Assembly: GCA_934476025.1 (NCBI GenBank)
Contig: CAKSNI010000039.1
Coordinates: 1 to 8,088, forward strand
Source of the DNA: an uncultured Eubacteriales bacterium
GTDB taxonomy: Bacteria; Bacillota; Clostridia; Oscillospirales; Acutalibacteraceae
DNA length: 8,088 nucleotides
Direction: 5' to 3'
The notes below the pieces were generated by a model that worked only from the letters and a program-made list of their open reading frames with translations, made no database searches and was not told the origin of the DNA. Of this stretch, positions 6,042 through 8,088 are shown in pieces; the stretch's first letter is position 1; each line of letters begins with the position of its first letter. The position numbers and the translations under genes are program-made.

Positions 6042-8021
6042 TTATTCGGCAGTTTCTTCTGCCTGCGGTTCGGTTTCCGGTTCCAGCAGGGCACGGATGG
6101 AAAGGCTGACTCTCTTCTTCTCAAGGTCAACCGCCGTGATTTTGGCTTCAACTTCCTGACCGATGGTCAGTTCATCCTGCGGCTTTTCTACCCGTTTGTT
6201 GGCAATCTGGGAGATATGGATCAACCCGTCAATGCCCGGAATGATTCTGGCAAAAGCGCCATAGGTGGTCATGCTGACGATGGTCACCTTGACGGTATCG
6301 CCTACCGAGTAATTCTTTTCAAAGATTACCCACGGATTTTCTTCCGGTTTCTTATAGCCGAGAGAAATTTTCTTCTTTTCCGGATCCAGCGCTTTCACAT
6401 ATACCTCAACGGTATCACCGGGAAGAACCACTTCCGACGGATTCTTGATGCGCTGCCAGGACAGTTCGGAAATGTGAACCATTCCGTCCACGCCTCCGAT
6501 ATCCACAAACGCACCGTAAGAGGTCAGGGATTTGACCGTACCGGTGAACCGGTCGCCCACGGCGATGGTTTCCCAGATTTTCGCGGCAGCGGCCTTCTTT
6601 TCTTCGCGAAGAACGTTGCGGATGGATCCGACAGCCCGTCTTCCGCGGCCGATTTCAATAATCCGGAAGCGAACGGTCTGGCCTTTCAGGGTATTCAGAT
6701 CGGCATCCTTGGGCAGCCCGCTGTGGGACGCCGGGATAAAGACGCGAACCCCGTTGCAATATACGACAACTCCGCCCTTGATTACGCTGTTGACAACCCC
6801 GGTAAGGATTTCATCCGAATCTTTGGCGGCAACAATAGCATCCCAGCCGGCAATGGCATCGAAGCGGCGCTTTGAAAGCATTACGGTTCCTTCCTGATCA
6901 TTTACGCGCATGATGATAAGTTCGAGTTTGTCGCCAACGGCAACCTCTTTTTTCAGATCAACCTCGGGATCGGTGCTGAATTCATCCTTTGTGATGTATC
7001 CGGCAAGGCCTCTTCCGATATCAACCTGAATTTCGTTGTCCGAAACCGCCAGAACGGTACCGACAACCTTCTGATCTCCGGTAAGGGCATTCAGGGAAGC
7101 CTCAAATGCTTCCTCGTCCGTCATTTCCTCAAAGCTTTTCTGAGCAATTTCTTCCTGCTCTACCGATTGTACATTTTCCGACATGGTTTGAATAACCTCC
7201 TTAATAATATGCGTCGGCGTTGAAGCCCCGGCAACCACACCCACCGTTTTCGCCCCGCCGAACATATCGGCGCTCAATTCAGCGGCAGTTTCCACAAAAT
7301 AGGTGTGCTGACAACGGGCAACGCATACCTCAAACAGTTTTGCCGTGTTTGAGCTGTGGCGGCCGCCGACCACGATCATCACATCGTTTTGACCGGCCAG
7401 TTCGCCTGCTTCCTGTTGACGCACCGCAGTAGCATTACATATTGTATCAAAAATTGAGGCGTTTGTATAGTCTTTTTTTAAAATATTTTGGCAAACGGCC
7501 CAAATTTCTGCGTGAAATGTGGTCTGAGCCACACAGGTAACGGGTTGTTTTTTGAGTTCCGGGTGATTTTCGCCCAGCGCCAGCAGTTCCTTTTCGTCGC
7601 CGTATACAAAAACCGGCCCGTCGGTATGACCGCAGATTCCGATGACCTCCTGATGATTCCGATCCCCGGCGACCAGTACCGTTTCTCCCCGTTGCCCGGC
7701 CTGCCGCACAACCTGATGAATTTTCGCGACAAACGGACAGGTCGCGTCGCATAAGCGCACGCCGCAGGCCCTTGCCCGATCATACACCTGCTGCGGAACC
7801 CCATGGGAGCGAATCACCATCAATTCCCCGTTCTGCACCTCTTCGGGAGAGGAAACCTCCCGTACCCCCAACCGGTTCAGTTCTTCGGTCATCTGATCGT
7901 TATGTATGATCTGCCCGAGGGTGCAGACCTTTTCTCCGGCTTCGGCATGACGAAGAACCGTTTCAATGGCCCGATTCACCCCAAAGCAGAAACCGGCATT
8001 TTTAGCCAGGGTGATTTTCAT
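6042..8021 (-). CDS. ispH: 4-hydroxy-3-methylbut-2-enyl diphosphate reductase fused to four S1 RNA-binding domains
   Basis: A 659-residue bifunctional protein. Residues 1-280 are IspH, the last enzyme of the MEP isoprenoid pathway, which reduces HMBPP to IPP and DMAPP. The [4Fe-4S] ligands are C12 (NAGFCFGVNRA), C95 (CDATCP) and C195 (TICNATAVRQ); H40, H123 and E125 (RNHQEV), T167, S223-N225 (SSNT) and S267 line the substrate pocket, so the enzyme looks intact. Residues about 281-315 are an acidic linker. Four S1 domains follow, near 317-388, 404-470, 487-556 and 572-643; the last two are closest to consensus (SYGAFVDIGGVDGMVHISEL). They resemble ribosomal protein S1, which helps mRNA bind to the 30S subunit. 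Such fusions are known in Clostridia. The start overlaps the preceding gene by four bases (ATGA), with GGGGGAAGG upstream, so it is probably translationally coupled. Confidence 0.96.
   Translation of the reverse strand: MKITLAKNAGFCFGVNRAIETVLRHAEAGEKVCTLGQIIHNDQMTEELNRLGVREVSSPEEVQNGELMVIRSHGVPQQVYDRARACGVRLCDATCPFVAKIHQVVRQAGQRGETVLVAGDRNHQEVIGICGHTDGPVFVYGDEKELLALGENHPELKKQPVTCVAQTTFHAEIWAVCQNILKKDYTNASIFDTICNATAVRQQEAGELAGQNDVMIVVGGRHSSNTAKLFEVCVARCQHTYFVETAAELSADMFGGAKTVGVVAGASTPTHIIKEVIQTMSENVQSVEQEEIAQKSFEEMTDEEAFEASLNALTGDQKVVGTVLAVSDNEIQVDIGRGLAGYITKDEFSTDPEVDLKKEVAVGDKLELIIMRVNDQEGTVMLSKRRFDAIAGWDAIVAAKDSDEILTGVVNSVIKGGVVVYCNGVRVFIPASHSGLPKDADLNTLKGQTVRFRIIEIGRGRRAVGSIRNVLREEKKAAAAKIWETIAVGDRFTGTVKSLTSYGAFVDIGGVDGMVHISELSWQRIKNPSEVVLPGDTVEVYVKALDPEKKKISLGYKKPEENPWVIFEKNYSVGDTVKVTIVSMTTYGAFARIIPGIDGLIHISQIANKRVEKPQDELTIGQEVEAKITAVDLEKKRVSLSIRALLEPETEPQAEETAE
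7184..7202 (-). promoter_or_regulatory. Internal ribosome-binding site and possible second start inside ispH-S1
   Basis: AAGGAGGT (7202-7195 on the minus strand), a full match to the Shine-Dalgarno sequence, stands 10 bases before an in-frame ATG (7184, codon 280). That Met falls exactly at the end of the IspH domain and begins an acidic MSENVQSVEQEE stretch like a natural N-terminus. Initiation here would yield a separate 380-residue protein with all four S1 domains. The codons are needed for the KEV residues in any case, so chance is possible. Confidence 0.5.
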
Positions 8022-8088
8022 GCCCTTCCCCCGACTTTTTTCCGAACGATTTCGGCAATCATCTGTGCCGATTCCTCCACGGTGTGCC
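8018..8088 (-). CDS. C-terminal end of a gene upstream of ispH, probably cytidylate kinase or PlsC
   Basis: The last 22 codons of a gene continuing beyond the window, ending HTVEESAQMIAEIVRKKVGGRA. The TVEE-x-A-x-x-I pattern and basic end resemble the C-terminus of cytidylate kinase (cmk), which commonly sits upstream of plsC and ispH in Clostridia; PlsC is the other candidate. Its stop codon overlaps the ispH start by four bases, so the genes form one operon. The fragment is too short for a firm assignment. Confidence 0.6.
   Translation of the reverse strand, partial: HTVEESAQMIAEIVRKKVGGRA

Overview
The window looks like a chromosomal segment of a spore-forming, Gram-positive clostridial anaerobe, plausibly of the Oscillospiraceae type. 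Three things point there: a cotJA-cotJB-cotJC spore-coat operon, an IspH reductase fused to ribosomal-protein-S1 repeats (a fusion known mainly from Clostridia), and a His-rich zinc-binding lipoprotein of the clostridial ZnuA type. Coding DNA is fairly GC-rich, with AT-rich intergenic regions. The taxonomic call is an inference.

Layout from left to right. Positions 1-645 (+) hold the C-terminal part of a zinc ABC-transporter substrate-binding protein. It is followed at about 653-830 (-) by what I read as the 3' end of a degenerate group II intron (domains V and VI), with a 38-codon ORF running into domain V. Next is a large gene on the minus strand (799-3531), a 910-residue FAD-dependent oxidoreductase flanked by two non-catalytic, probably beta-rich domains. 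Divergent from it is an AraC-family regulator with a Cys-rich, PocR-like sensor domain (3737-4618, +). Their shared 205-bp promoter region contains a perfect 14-bp inverted repeat placed symmetrically near both genes, which makes a regulator/target pair likely.

A strong terminator follows the regulator. After it, on the minus strand, comes the cotJA-cotJB-cotJC operon (5894 down to 4847), with start and stop codons overlapping at both junctions. Upstream of that lies the ispH-S1 fusion gene (8021 down to 6042), which ends in a textbook intrinsic terminator. The last 71 bases are the 3' end of another gene (probably cmk, possibly plsC), overlapping the ispH start by 4 bp.

No single obvious new defence or mobile system is present. 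The points most worth following up are the regulator/oxidoreductase pair with its paired operators, the intron remnant that appears to supply the 3' end of the oxidoreductase gene, and a full Shine-Dalgarno sequence inside ispH that could release a free four-domain S1 protein.
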